Assembly (NCBI RefSeq): GCF_023184515.1
Contig: NZ_JAAHBP010000030.1
Location: 30,668-94,667 of the forward strand
DNA length: 64,000 nt
Source of the DNA: Streptomyces sp. D2-8
Lineage (GTDB): Bacteria; Actinomycetota; Actinomycetes; Streptomycetales; Streptomycetaceae
Reading direction: 5' to 3'
In this document: positions 17,671 to 25,390 of the stretch, in pieces
Layout of the letters: the number at the start of each line of letters is the position of its first letter
Position numbering within the stretch: position 1 is the first letter of the stretch
Notes under the pieces: generated by a model
Databases searched by the model: none
What the model was told of the DNA's origin: nothing
Seen by the model: the letters and a program-made list of their open reading frames with translations, nothing else
Position numbers and translations under genes: made by a program

Positions 17671-18225
17671 TCAGCCGGTGGGGCGGCTGGCGTGTCCGTG
17701 CCCGTGGGGCTCCTCGCCGTGGTGCGCGGTGGCCTCGGCGACCTGTTTCAGCGCGGAGGCGGTGGCGGTGTCTCCGACCTTCGCGGGCTGTTCGTGGACG
17801 TGCTGTTCCGGCTGCTCGTGCCGGTAGTGGGAGGAGGTGAGTCTGCCGCCGGGGCCGTACGCGGAGGTGTCCTCGTCGTCCCGGCCGGCCGGGGTGGCGG
17901 AGCGGTGGTCCCCGGTGGTGCCGGCCGGTGTTCCGCCGTTCGGTGACGCCTCGTCGGGCCGCTGTCCGGGGCGCGGCTGGGTCAGCCAGGCGACGGCCGC
18001 TCCGGTCACCGCCACCGGCCACTCCACCACTCCGGCCACACCGAGCACGCCGGCGCCGGCGTAGACGGCCATCCGGCGGCCACGCGGCGAGACGGCGCCG
18101 ATCTTGTCCAGCGCGTCCGTGGCCACCTTGCCCACCTGCTCCGCACCCGGCAGGTGCCTGAGGCCCGAGGCCACGGCCCGCAACGGCTGCGGAAGATCGG
18201 ACGAACGTGATGTCTCCTGGTTCAT
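17671..18225 (-). CDS. Unknown protein upstream of the P-type ATPase
   Basis: A 184-residue protein without a family I recognise. Residues 8-45 are helical (LPQPLRAVASGLRHLPGAEQVGKVATDALDKIG), residues 55-80 carry one or two short hydrophobic helices (AVYAGAGVLGVAGVVEWPVAVTG), and the rest is hydrophilic and His/Glu/Gln-rich (HEQPEQHVHEQP; HHGEEPHGHGHASRPTG). The histidine-rich C-terminus could bind divalent metal, which would fit the ATPase gene 16 bases downstream, but this is inference. The ATG at 18225 is preferred over 18261 because GGAGG lies 7 bases before it. A chromosomal-arm two-gene operon with the pump is likely. Confidence 0.75.
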   Translation of the reverse strand: MNQETSRSSDLPQPLRAVASGLRHLPGAEQVGKVATDALDKIGAVSPRGRRMAVYAGAGVLGVAGVVEWPVAVTGAAVAWLTQPRPGQRPDEASPNGGTPAGTTGDHRSATPAGRDDEDTSAYGPGGRLTSSHYRHEQPEQHVHEQPAKVGDTATASALKQVAEATAHHGEEPHGHGHASRPTG

Positions 18226-18421
18226 GGCGACCTCCACAAGCGCGTTGTCCGGCGGCGTCATCCGGCTTCCCAGCTATTTGCCCTATATTCCGTCTTTAGT
18301 GCGGTATGCGCTTGTCTTGTTCGGCCAAGGTGTCGGGGGCGGCCGGGGAGCCGCCACCCGGGAAGGAGGGTCCGGCCGCCGGGTGGATCCATCGATGTCG
18401 CCCTCGCCTCGGAAGCCGTCC

Positions 18422-18446
18422 GTGTCGGGTCGGGAGCGCCGGGTAC
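18422..18446 (+). promoter_or_regulatory. Candidate sigma-B-type promoter for the nucleotidyltransferase operon
   Basis: GTGT at 18422-18425, a 15-base spacer and GGGTAC at 18441-18446 fit the Streptomyces sigma-B consensus GNNT-N14-16-GGGTAY. It is 77 bases before the operon's first ATG. Confidence 0.55.
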
Positions 18447-18523
18447 TCAGTGCAGGCACACAGGCCGTCTCGGGTCCGGACCCCGCACGGGAGCGGAAGG
18501 TCCGGTTCGGCGAAGGAGTGCTC

Positions 18524-19201
18524 ATGACGCAGAACGGCGATGACGCGACGCTCGTCCGGCGACCGGGGATCCCCGACCTCCGGACGGCACCGGACGGAGC
18601 CGAGCCCGCGCCACCCCAGGACCCGCGGGCGGACCGGCCGCCGCAAGAACTGCCCCTGGACCGCAACCAGGCGATCCTGGAGGCGGCCAAGCAGGTCGGT
18701 GCCCTGCTGAAGCGTCACGGGCACCTGTTCGCACTGGCCGGCAGCGTGGCCGCGTACGCCCACGGCGGCGAGAAGAACCTGCAGCACGACGTCGACTTCG
18801 CGATCCGCCCCGAGGACGCCGAAGCGGTGGCGGCCACACTCCGCGAGGCCGGGCTCACCGTCTACACCCCGCCGGAGGACTGGCTGATCAAGGCCACGTG
18901 CTTCGGCCAGCCGGTCGACATCATCTTCGAGTTGGCGCACCGGCCGGTCGGCGCGGACATGCTGGAGCGGGCGGAGGAGCTGTCGGTCGACTCGGTGCGC
19001 ATGCCCGTGCTGGCCCCGACCGACCTGCTGTGGAGCCTGACCGCCGCGTTCTCCGAGCATCACTGCGACTTCGGGGCGGCCCTGCCCATCGCGCGTGCGC
19101 TGCGGGAGAGGGTCGACTGGGAGCGGGTGCGGCGCGAGTGCGGCGACGCGCCCATGCCGGCGGCCTTCTTCTTCCTCCTGGAGCGCCTGAACGTCATCTG
19201 A
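18524..19201 (+). CDS. Minimal nucleotidyltransferase-fold protein
   Basis: A 225-residue protein. After a disordered 45-residue N-terminus it has HGHLFALAGSVAAYAHGGEKNLQHDVDFAI, with the nucleotidyltransferase signature Gly73-Ser74 and Asp89-x-Asp91. A third acidic residue is probably in the following VDIIFELAHRP segment. This is the layout of the AbiEii/MNT-like group that transfers nucleotides to proteins or RNA, or has become structural. It opens an operon with a BON protein (10-base gap) and a metallophosphoesterase (4-base overlap). GGAG precedes the ATG at 18524. No toxin-antitoxin partner of the MNT/HEPN type is adjacent. The substrate is unknown. Confidence 0.78.
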   Translation: MTQNGDDATLVRRPGIPDLRTAPDGAEPAPPQDPRADRPPQELPLDRNQAILEAAKQVGALLKRHGHLFALAGSVAAYAHGGEKNLQHDVDFAIRPEDAEAVAATLREAGLTVYTPPEDWLIKATCFGQPVDIIFELAHRPVGADMLERAEELSVDSVRMPVLAPTDLLWSLTAAFSEHHCDFGAALPIARALRERVDWERVRRECGDAPMPAAFFFLLERLNVI

Positions 19202-19211
19202 AGGAGCACCC

Positions 19212-19499
19212 ATGACCACCCACGGTTCACAGGACGCGGGCGGCGGGCCGCCGGCCGAGAACCTGGACTACCGCATCGCCCACCTCCAGGACCGCCTCGC
19301 CTCCGGCGAACTCGGTGAACTGGGCGTACGGGTCGAGGCCCGCGGCCGGACGGTGCTGCTCACCGGCAGCGTGCCCTCGGCGCCCTGCCGCGACCAGATC
19401 CTGCGCACCGTCCACGAGGAGCTCGCCGGACTCCCCGTGCACAGTGACCTCGTGGTCACCGAGGCGTCCTCCCCCGACCACGCGGAGGAACTCTCATGA
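19212..19499 (+). CDS. Small BON-domain protein
   Basis: A 95-residue protein with a single BON-like domain: DYRIAHLQDRLASGELGELGVRVEARGRTVLLTGSVPSAPCRDQILRTVHEELAGLPVHSDLVV (about residues 20-84). The alternating helix-strand pattern and the LTGSVPS turn are typical. There is no signal peptide, so it is cytoplasmic, unlike the periplasmic OsmY-type BON proteins. BON domains bind phospholipid or ligand. AAGGAG precedes the ATG, and its stop overlaps the next start (ATGA), so it is translated together with the phosphoesterase. In this setting it may be an adaptor; that is inference. Confidence 0.8.
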   Translation: MTTHGSQDAGGGPPAENLDYRIAHLQDRLASGELGELGVRVEARGRTVLLTGSVPSAPCRDQILRTVHEELAGLPVHSDLVVTEASSPDHAEELS

Positions 19500-20260
19500 T
19501 CCGCATCGCAGCCGTCGGAGACATCCACATGGGACCCGACAGCCAGGGCGTGCTGCGCCCCGCCTTCGAGACCCTGCCCGAGTGCGCCGACCTGCTGCTG
19601 CTGGCCGGGGACCTCACCCGGCACGGCACGCCCGAGGAAATGCGGGTGGTGGCACACGAGATCCAGGACCTCGCCGTTCCGGTCGTCGCCGTCCTCGGAA
19701 ACCACGACCACCACGACGACCGCCCGGACGAGGTCACCGCCATCCTCCGGGACGCCGGCGCCCATGTCCTGGAAGGGCAGGAGACGGTCGTGGAGAGCGG
19801 CGGAGCCAGGATCGGCGTCGCCGGGACCAAGGGGTTCGGCGGCGGCTTCGTCGGCCGCTGCGCCGGGGAGTTCGGCGAGCCGGTGATGAAGGACTTCGTC
19901 CGCCATTCGCGCCGGTGCGCCGACAGCCTGCGGGCCGCCCTGGAACAGCTGCGCGAGGAGGGCTGCGACGCGCGGATCGCCCTGACCCACTACTCCCCCG
20001 TCGCGGACACCCTGGCGGGCGAGCCGCTGGAGATCTACCCGTTCCTGGGGAGCTATCTGCTGGCCGAGGCCATCGACACCGCCGGCGCCGACCTCGCGGT
20101 GCACGGGCACGCGCACGCCGGTACGGAGCACGGCATGACGAGCGGCGGGGTGCGGGTGCGCAACGTGGCCCAGCCGGTCATCGGGCGGGCCTTCCACGTC
20201 TACCACCTGCCGGTCCGGGAGCCCGCCGCGAGCGGCGCCGCCGCACAACAGGGCCACTGA
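19496..20260 (+). CDS. Calcineurin-like metallophosphoesterase
   Basis: A 254-residue cytoplasmic phosphoesterase with all five blocks of the binuclear-metal fold: GDIHMG (Asp9, His11), AGDLTRHG, GNHDHHDD, LTHYSPV and HGHAHAG. It probably hydrolyses a phosphodiester or phosphomonoester; the substrate is not predictable. It is the last gene of a three-gene operon with a nucleotidyltransferase and a BON protein. The pairing of a nucleotidyl-adding enzyme with a phosphodiesterase suggests opposing modification and removal steps, which is inference only. A hairpin terminator follows 22 bases after the stop. Confidence 0.88.
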   Translation: MIRIAAVGDIHMGPDSQGVLRPAFETLPECADLLLLAGDLTRHGTPEEMRVVAHEIQDLAVPVVAVLGNHDHHDDRPDEVTAILRDAGAHVLEGQETVVESGGARIGVAGTKGFGGGFVGRCAGEFGEPVMKDFVRHSRRCADSLRAALEQLREEGCDARIALTHYSPVADTLAGEPLEIYPFLGSYLLAEAIDTAGADLAVHGHAHAGTEHGMTSGGVRVRNVAQPVIGRAFHVYHLPVREPAASGAAAQQGH

Positions 20261-20281
20261 GCCAAGGTCTCCCCCCTCCTC

Positions 20282-20306
20282 CGCCGCCGGCGTCTCGCCG
20301 GCGGCG
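20282..20306 (+). terminator. Hairpin terminator of the nucleotidyltransferase operon
   Basis: Perfect 11-bp arms at 20282-20292 and 20296-20306 (CGCCGCCGGCG and complement), a 3-base TCT loop, then TTTCTCTTG. This is a classical rho-independent layout with a short T-rich tail. Confidence 0.85.
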
Positions 20307-20489
20307 TTTCTCTTGCCCGACGCCCGGCGCACCGAACCGCCCGTGTACCGCCTGTGGTGTGAACCCCCCGCACGTCGTGCCCGTTTCAGGCATTTTGTCT
20401 GCTTAGCATGCGAACTCCGCGCTCCGCACGCCGGCGATGTCCCCACGCGTCCGTCCGGGGCGCACGTGCCCCGTACGAGAGGACATCAG

Positions 20490-21459
20490 ATGGCGCTGAC
20501 GGGCCGTCAGAAATCATCCGCCGAGCATGCTTTCTCCCCGCACGACGCCGTACTGCGAAGCGCGGCGCCGCATGTCGCCCGCCGTCGCTTCCTGACCGTC
20601 ACCGCGGCCGCCGCGATGCTCGCCTTCAGCACCAACCGGCCGGCCCGCGGCGCCACCGCCGCTCCCGAACTCGACGCCGCCCGGATCACCGACAACCCGT
20701 TCACCCTCGGCGTGGCCTCCGGGGACCCGCTGTCCGACTCGGTGCTGATCTGGACACGGCTCGCGCCCCCGCCGCTCACGGAGGACGGCGGCTGGCCTGG
20801 GGCTCACTCGCCCAGTTCGACATCCTCGACACCCGCCAGTACCGCTCCGACCAGGCCTACAACGACCGGCCGCACGCGCCGGGCACCGAGTCGGACGATC
20901 CGGTCCGCACCCTCACCGGCGCCGATCAGGAGAGCTGGCTGCTGGACGGCTGGCAGAAGTCCAGCACGCTGTGGCACGTGATGCCCCAGCAGGTGTGCTT
21001 CCCCCAGCGCAAGTCCGACCTGACCGAACCGGCCCGGGTCTCCATGGACGCCTGGGACGGCTACCGGGCCTCCCGCAACCGCGTCATGGCCGGCGCCAAG
21101 GCCGCGGGCATCGAGAACTGGACCTCACCGGCGACGTCCACGTCGGATACGCCTTCGACATCAAGGAGGACTTCGACGACCCGGCCTCCAAGACGGTCGG
21201 CACGGAGTTCACCTGCACCTCCATCGCCAGCGGCGGGAACGGCACCGAGAAGCCGGGCGACTGGGACACGTACATGAAGGCCAACCCGCACATGAAGTAC
21301 TTCGACGGCCGGCGCGGCTACGTCCGGGTCGACATCCGCCGCGAGGAGGCCCAGGTCGACTTCCGGACCGTCTCCGCCATCACGACGCCCGGCGGCGGCA
21401 TCTCGACGACCGCGTCCTTCGTCACGGAGGTGGGTTCGCCTGGCCTGATGTCCGCGTGA
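20490..21459 (+). pseudogene. phoD: Broken PhoD-type alkaline phosphatase
   Basis: An intact gene of this family encodes a Tat-exported alkaline phosphatase of about 520-550 residues. Here the ATG at 20490 begins a normal Tat leader (RRRFLTVTAAAAMLAF) and NPFTLGVASGDPLSDSVLIWTRLAPPPL. Near 20797 the frame jumps to another frame that resumes with WGSLAQFDILDTRQYRSDQAYND. This skips roughly 200 residues that should contain the metal-site motifs (LGDYQYEY, DDHEVDNN type). A second frameshift near 21119 is needed to continue into DLTGDVHVGYAFDIKEDFDD and the normal C-terminus at 21459. Two lesions and loss of the active site make it non-functional. It flanks the streptogrisin C gene, beyond which two more remnants lie. 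Confidence 0.9.
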
Positions 21460-21648
21460 GGCGACCGCCCACTGCAATGGCACCGTTCCCCGCACCAATG
21501 CGCGAAACGGGGCTGCCCAGGACATCACACCGGGCCGTTCCGGCAAGGCCTGTGCGGGAGCTCACCAAGATCGACACCGCAACGAAACCCGCACCGACAT
21601 CCACGCCTACATCCGTATCGAACGCTGTGATCGAAGGAGACGCATCGC

Positions 21649-23019
21649 ATGGTCCACAGACATGCCGTGACCGGGCGCCGGGTGGCGCTGACCGCGCTCG
21701 GCGCACTCGTCGCCACCGGGATCACCGCCGCCGTGGCGGCCGAGCCGACGCCCGCAGCGGGCCCCCTGCCCTCGGCCGCCCAGACCCTCGGCGCCGACCG
21801 GCCGTCGGCTCCCGTGCTGCGTGCGCTGGAGCGCGACCTCGGGCTGACGCCGGACCAGGCCTCCCGGCGGTTGGTCAATGAGGAGGCGGCGGGCACCCGG
21901 GCGGGGCGGCTGCGCAACGCGCTGGGCGACCGCTTCGCGGGGGCCTGGCTGCGCGGCACGACGTCGCAGGAACTCATGGTGGCGACCACGGACGCCGCGG
22001 ACGTGCCCGCCATCAAGGCGCAGGGCGCGAAGGCGGCCGTCGTGAAGAAGACGCTGCGCGACCTGCAGTCCGCCAAGCAGAAGCTGGACACGGCGGCCGC
22101 CCGGATCAGCACCCGCGAGACACCCCTGTGGTACGTGGACATCCCCGCGAACCGAGTCGTGGTGGAGGCCGGGAGCAACGCCGCGGCGGCCGCGTTCGTC
22201 AAGGCCGCCGGCCTCGACGGCAAGAGCGTGAGTGTGAAGGTCACGACGAACCGGCCGCGGCTCATGGAGGACATCACCGGCGGCGACGCCTACTACATCA
22301 TCGACGGCACCGCCCACTGTTCCGTCGGCTTCTCCGTCACCAAGGGCGAGCAGGAGGGCTTCGCCTCTGCGGGGCACTGCGGCAAGCCGGGTGCCAAGAC
22401 GACCGGGCACAACCAGGCGGAGCAGGGCACGTTCCAGGCCTCCACGTTCCCCGGCAAGGACATGTCGTGGGTGGCGGTCAACGACCAGTGGACGGCCACG
22501 CCGAACGTCAAGGGCGAGGGCGGGCAGAACGTGCAGGTCACCGGCTCGGTCCAGGCTCTGGTCGGGGCGGCGGTCTGCCGCTCGGGCTCCACGACGGGGT
22601 GGCACTGCGGCAAGGTCGAACAGCACGACACGAGCGTCAGCTACGCCGAGGGCAGGGTGGACGGGCTGACCCAGACGACGGTGTGTGCCGAGCCGGGCGA
22701 CTCCGGCGGGCCGTACGTCTCGGGCGTCCAGGCGCAGGGCGTGACGTCCGGCGGCTCCGGCGACTGCAAGACCGGCGGCACCACGTTCTACCAGCCGATC
22801 AACCCGCTGCTCAGCGAGTTCGGCCTCACCCTGAAGACCGTCGAGGCCGAGCCCCCGGCGCCGCAGGACAACGTCGCCCAGGCGTGGGCAGCGGGCCGCG
22901 TCTACGAGGCCGGGGTCACGGTGACGCACGCCGGCGTGCGCTACCAGTGCCTGCAGACCCACCAGGCCCAGGGCCTCTGGGCGCCCACCAGTACCCCTGC
23001 CCTGTGGCAGCGGGTGTGA
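21649..23019 (+). CDS. sprC: Streptogrisin C-type secreted serine protease with chitin-binding domain
   Basis: A 456-residue pre-pro-protease of peptidase family S1 (alpha-lytic type). Residues 1-35 form the signal peptide (VALTALGALVATGITAAVAAEP). Residues about 55-205 are the alpha-lytic pro-domain that guides folding, with SAPVLRALERDLGLTPDQASRRL. The mature protease begins near DITGGDAYYI, with catalytic His243 (SAGHCG), Asp271 and Ser352 (GDSGGP) and paired cysteines. After a Pro/Ala linker, residues 408-456 form a family 5/12 chitin-binding module (QAWAAGRVYEAGVTVTHAGVRYQC). The length and order are those of streptogrisin C of S. griseus. AAGGAGA precedes the ATG at 21649. The gene is intact although both neighbours are degenerate. 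Confidence 0.96.
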   Translation: MVHRHAVTGRRVALTALGALVATGITAAVAAEPTPAAGPLPSAAQTLGADRPSAPVLRALERDLGLTPDQASRRLVNEEAAGTRAGRLRNALGDRFAGAWLRGTTSQELMVATTDAADVPAIKAQGAKAAVVKKTLRDLQSAKQKLDTAAARISTRETPLWYVDIPANRVVVEAGSNAAAAAFVKAAGLDGKSVSVKVTTNRPRLMEDITGGDAYYIIDGTAHCSVGFSVTKGEQEGFASAGHCGKPGAKTTGHNQAEQGTFQASTFPGKDMSWVAVNDQWTATPNVKGEGGQNVQVTGSVQALVGAAVCRSGSTTGWHCGKVEQHDTSVSYAEGRVDGLTQTTVCAEPGDSGGPYVSGVQAQGVTSGGSGDCKTGGTTFYQPINPLLSEFGLTLKTVEAEPPAPQDNVAQAWAAGRVYEAGVTVTHAGVRYQCLQTHQAQGLWAPTSTPALWQRV

Positions 23020-23026
23020 CGAAGGG

Positions 23027-23777
23027 TCAGGGCTGTCCGGCGCCGGCGCGGCACGTGCCGTCGGCGCCGGGCGGGCCCGGCCGGTCCTCCGCCAGCAGTG
23101 CGTACGCGGTGGCGACGAACGGGTCGTGTGCGCGGAAGCGGCGGGTGCAGACGGCGGCCAGTTCCGTGCCGGTGTCGGGGCGGAAGCCCAGGAACGCCTG
23201 CTGGCCCAGAGCCGCGCGGCTGTGGAAGTAGATCGGCCCGCCGCCGGTGGGGTCATGGAACCAGGCGATGGTGTGCACGTGCCGGTGCGTCAGACCCCTG
23301 CGAGCACGGGGCGGCGCACCGCGCACAGGGCGGGGGCGAGCTCCCGTGGCGCGTCGCCCGGATACAGATGGGCCTCAAGGAAGGCGAGCAGGTCGTACGG
23401 CGTGGCGCGTACGGCGCCGGCCGCCTGGAAGCCACCGGCGTCGAAGGGGGGACGAGTGTCTCGCCGTCTCTGCGGTGCCCGACGGCGTCGAGCCCGGAGT
23501 CGTCCGCGCGCAGGGTCGTGCCGTCGAGGCCGAGCGGGCGCAGCACCTGGTCGGTGAGCAGGTCCTCCCACGGTGTGCCGGTCGCGGCGGCCAGGGCGTG
23601 TCCGAGCACGGCGACGCCGTAGTTGGAGTAGCGCCAGCGGGTGCCGGGGCGCTGCCGCTGCCGGTGGCGCAGGTAGGCGTCGACGACCCGGGCGGCCGGG
23701 AAGCGGGCGTAGGGGTTGGTGTGCCAGGCGGGCAGGCCGTGAAGGAAGAAGCCGGCCGGGAGGGCGGGCAGCCCTGT
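23027..23777 (-). pseudogene. Serine hydrolase (beta-lactamase family) remnant
   Basis: Reading on the minus strand from about 23777, the frame gives RTGLPALPAGFFLHGLPAWHTNPYARFPAARVVDAYLRHR and TRWRYSNYGVAVLGHALAAATG, typical of class C-like serine hydrolases after the SxxK box. Near 23440 the coding sense shifts frame (PFDAGGFQAAGAVRATPYDLLAFLEAHL) and near 23300 it shifts again (HTIAWFHDPTGGGPIYFHSRAALGQQAFLGF) before the natural end at 23027. The N-terminal region with the catalytic Ser-Lys motif is absent, cut off exactly where a plus-strand peptidase fragment begins. Two frameshifts plus the truncation mean no active enzyme. Confidence 0.88.
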
Positions 23778-24082
23778 CCGAACCGTTCGCCGCGCATCTG
23801 GCCCGGGCGGAGATCCCGCTGTCACCGCCCGCGCCCGGCGTGTACCTGGGGTCGTCGGACATCAGCAACGTCAGCACGCGGGTGCCCGCCATCCAACCGT
23901 TCGTCGCGATCACGGGCGAGGACGGCTCCGACCACGCCCCGGAGTTCGCCGAGGCGGCCGCCTCGCCCCGGGCCCGCGAGGAGCTGGTCGCAGCGGCTCA
24001 GGCCGTCGCGTGCACCGCCGCCGACGTCCTGCTGTCCGGAGAGCTGCGCGAGGAGGCGTGGGCACGGCACCGGGCGGCGTGA
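23771..24082 (+). pseudogene. M20-type metallopeptidase C-terminal remnant
   Basis: The frame from 23774 reads LSEPFAAHLARAE, then YLGSSDISNVSTRVPAIQPFVAITGE, HAPEFAEAAASPRAREELVAAAQAVACTAADVL and a normal C-terminus at 24082. This is the end of an M20/amidohydrolase-like peptidase (the DISNVS and HAPEF segments carry family-typical residues). The first 250-300 residues, including most metal ligands, are missing, and no start codon with a ribosome site is placed to express the rest. The fragment abuts the serine hydrolase remnant head to head, so one deletion probably created both truncations. Confidence 0.78.
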
Positions 24083-24146
24083 CTGATTCGGCTCCGGCGG
24101 GGGAACCCGGCGAGCCCTGTACCCACCGACTCTCTGGAGAGGGCCC

Positions 24147-24680
24147 ATGAGTCTGTTGCGTGTGCTCGGCCGCCCCATGCTGGCCTCGATGTTCCTCGCG
24201 GGCGGGATGAACTCCGTCCGCGACCCCAAGCAGGTCGCCGACGCCGCCGAGCCTGTCGTCCAACCGGTCACCGAGCGCGTGGCGGCGCTGCCGGACCGCA
24301 CCGAGCAAGTCGTACGGCTCAGCGGCGCCGTGCAGGTCGCGGCGGGGCTGATGCTGGCCACGGGACGCATGCCGCGTCCGGCCGCGCTGGCCATCGCGGC
24401 CACACTGGTGCCCACCACACTGGCCGGGCACCGCTTCTGGGAGGCGGAGGACCCCGAGGAGCGGGCACAGCAGCGCATCCACTTCTTCAAGAACATGTCC
24501 ATGCTCGGCGGGCTGCTGATCGCCGCCGACGACACCGGCGCCCGCCCGTCGGTGATGTGGCGCGGCACCCACGCCGCCCGCGGTCTGCGGCGCGACGCGG
24601 GTCTGGTGCGGCGTTCCGTCCGGGCCACCGCACGGCCGGCCGCCGCGGCCGGGCGCGTCCGGGCCAAACTCCCCTCCTGA
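24147..24680 (+). CDS. DoxX-like membrane protein
   Basis: A 177-residue protein with about four hydrophobic helices: LGRPMLASMFLAGGMNSV, VRLSGAVQVAAGLMLATG, AALAIAATLVPTTLAGHRFW and MSMLGGLLIAA. This is the DoxX family pattern (membrane subunit of thiosulfate:quinone oxidoreductase in archaea; in actinobacteria linked to redox stress and thiol exchange). The C-terminal 40 residues are basic and cytoplasmic. The ATG at 24147 has GGAGAGGG upstream. It precedes a hemerythrin gene by 75 bases, with a promoter-like element between them. Electron donors are unknown. Confidence 0.85.
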   Translation: MSLLRVLGRPMLASMFLAGGMNSVRDPKQVADAAEPVVQPVTERVAALPDRTEQVVRLSGAVQVAAGLMLATGRMPRPAALAIAATLVPTTLAGHRFWEAEDPEERAQQRIHFFKNMSMLGGLLIAADDTGARPSVMWRGTHAARGLRRDAGLVRRSVRATARPAAAAGRVRAKLPS

Positions 24681-24709
24681 ACCGCCCGCAGGGCACCGGC
24701 GGACCGCAC

Positions 24710-24733
24710 GTTGACCCCATGGGGCCGGGGTAC
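24710..24733 (+). promoter_or_regulatory. Weak sigma-B-like promoter for the hemerythrin gene
   Basis: GTTG at 24710-24713, a 14-base spacer and GGGTAC at 24728-24733. The -10 and spacing fit; the -35 misses the final T of GNNT. The start codon is 22 bases downstream. Confidence 0.35.
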
Positions 24734-24755
24734 CCGAGCGCTGGAGGTGAAGGAC

Positions 24756-25319
24756 ATGGGACACGGAGGAAACGTCATCGACGAGCTGGTGGCCGATCAC
24801 CGCGAGGTCGAGGAGATGTTCGGCAGGATCGAGGCACTGCCGTCCGGCCACCAGGACCGCAAGGTGTACGCCGACCGGGTCACGATGGAGCTCGTACGGC
24901 ACTCGGTGGCCGAGGAGGCCTACCTCTACCCGGCCGTACGCGAGCATGTGGCGGGCGGGGACGCCCTCGCCGACCAGGAGTTGAAGGACCACGCCACGGC
25001 CGAGCAGATCATGAAGGACCTGGAGGCCTGTGACGCGGGCGACGCCGACTTCGACCGGCTGATGGGCATGCTGATGAGCGAGATCCGCTCGCACATCGCC
25101 GACGAGGAGGGCAACCTCCTCCCCCGGCTGCGGCAGGCCTGTCCGATGGACACGCTCAACGAGCTGGGCGACAAGGTGCGGAAGGCGAAGAAGACCGCCC
25201 CGACCCGGCCGCACCCGGCGGCGCCCGACAAGCCTCCGGCGAACAAACTCCTGGCTCCGGGCACCGGCATGGTGGACCGGCTGCGTGACGCGCTGAGCGG
25301 CCGGGGCAAGTCGGAGTAG
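24756..25319 (+). CDS. Hemerythrin HHE domain protein
   Basis: A 187-residue protein. Residues 1-140 form a four-helix hemerythrin-like bundle with the metal ligand pattern visible as ELVADHREVEEMF, VRHSVAEEAYLYPAVREHV, DHATAEQIMKDLE and IRSHIADEEGNLLPRL, so a di-iron centre is expected. The tail (KTAPTRPHPAAPDKPPANK) is a disordered linker ending in an amphipathic segment. Such proteins sense or buffer oxygen, nitric oxide or peroxide; the exact role is unknown. GGAGGTGAAGG precedes the ATG at 24756. The position after a DoxX-like gene and a sigma-B-like element suggests a redox or osmotic stress role. Confidence 0.9.
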   Translation: MGHGGNVIDELVADHREVEEMFGRIEALPSGHQDRKVYADRVTMELVRHSVAEEAYLYPAVREHVAGGDALADQELKDHATAEQIMKDLEACDAGDADFDRLMGMLMSEIRSHIADEEGNLLPRLRQACPMDTLNELGDKVRKAKKTAPTRPHPAAPDKPPANKLLAPGTGMVDRLRDALSGRGKSE

Positions 25320-25336
25320 GCCGGTCACCGAGCGGT

Positions 25337-25368
25337 GCGGGGTCCGTCGACGGGGCGACGGGCCCCGC
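25337..25368 (+). terminator. Hairpin terminator after the hemerythrin gene
   Basis: Thirteen-bp arms at 25337-25349 and 25356-25368 with a single G-T wobble and a 6-base loop, followed by TTTCGTG. It lies between the convergent hemerythrin and epimerase genes and may serve both. Confidence 0.82.
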
Positions 25369-25390
25369 TTTCGTGTGGCCGCGGGCCGGG

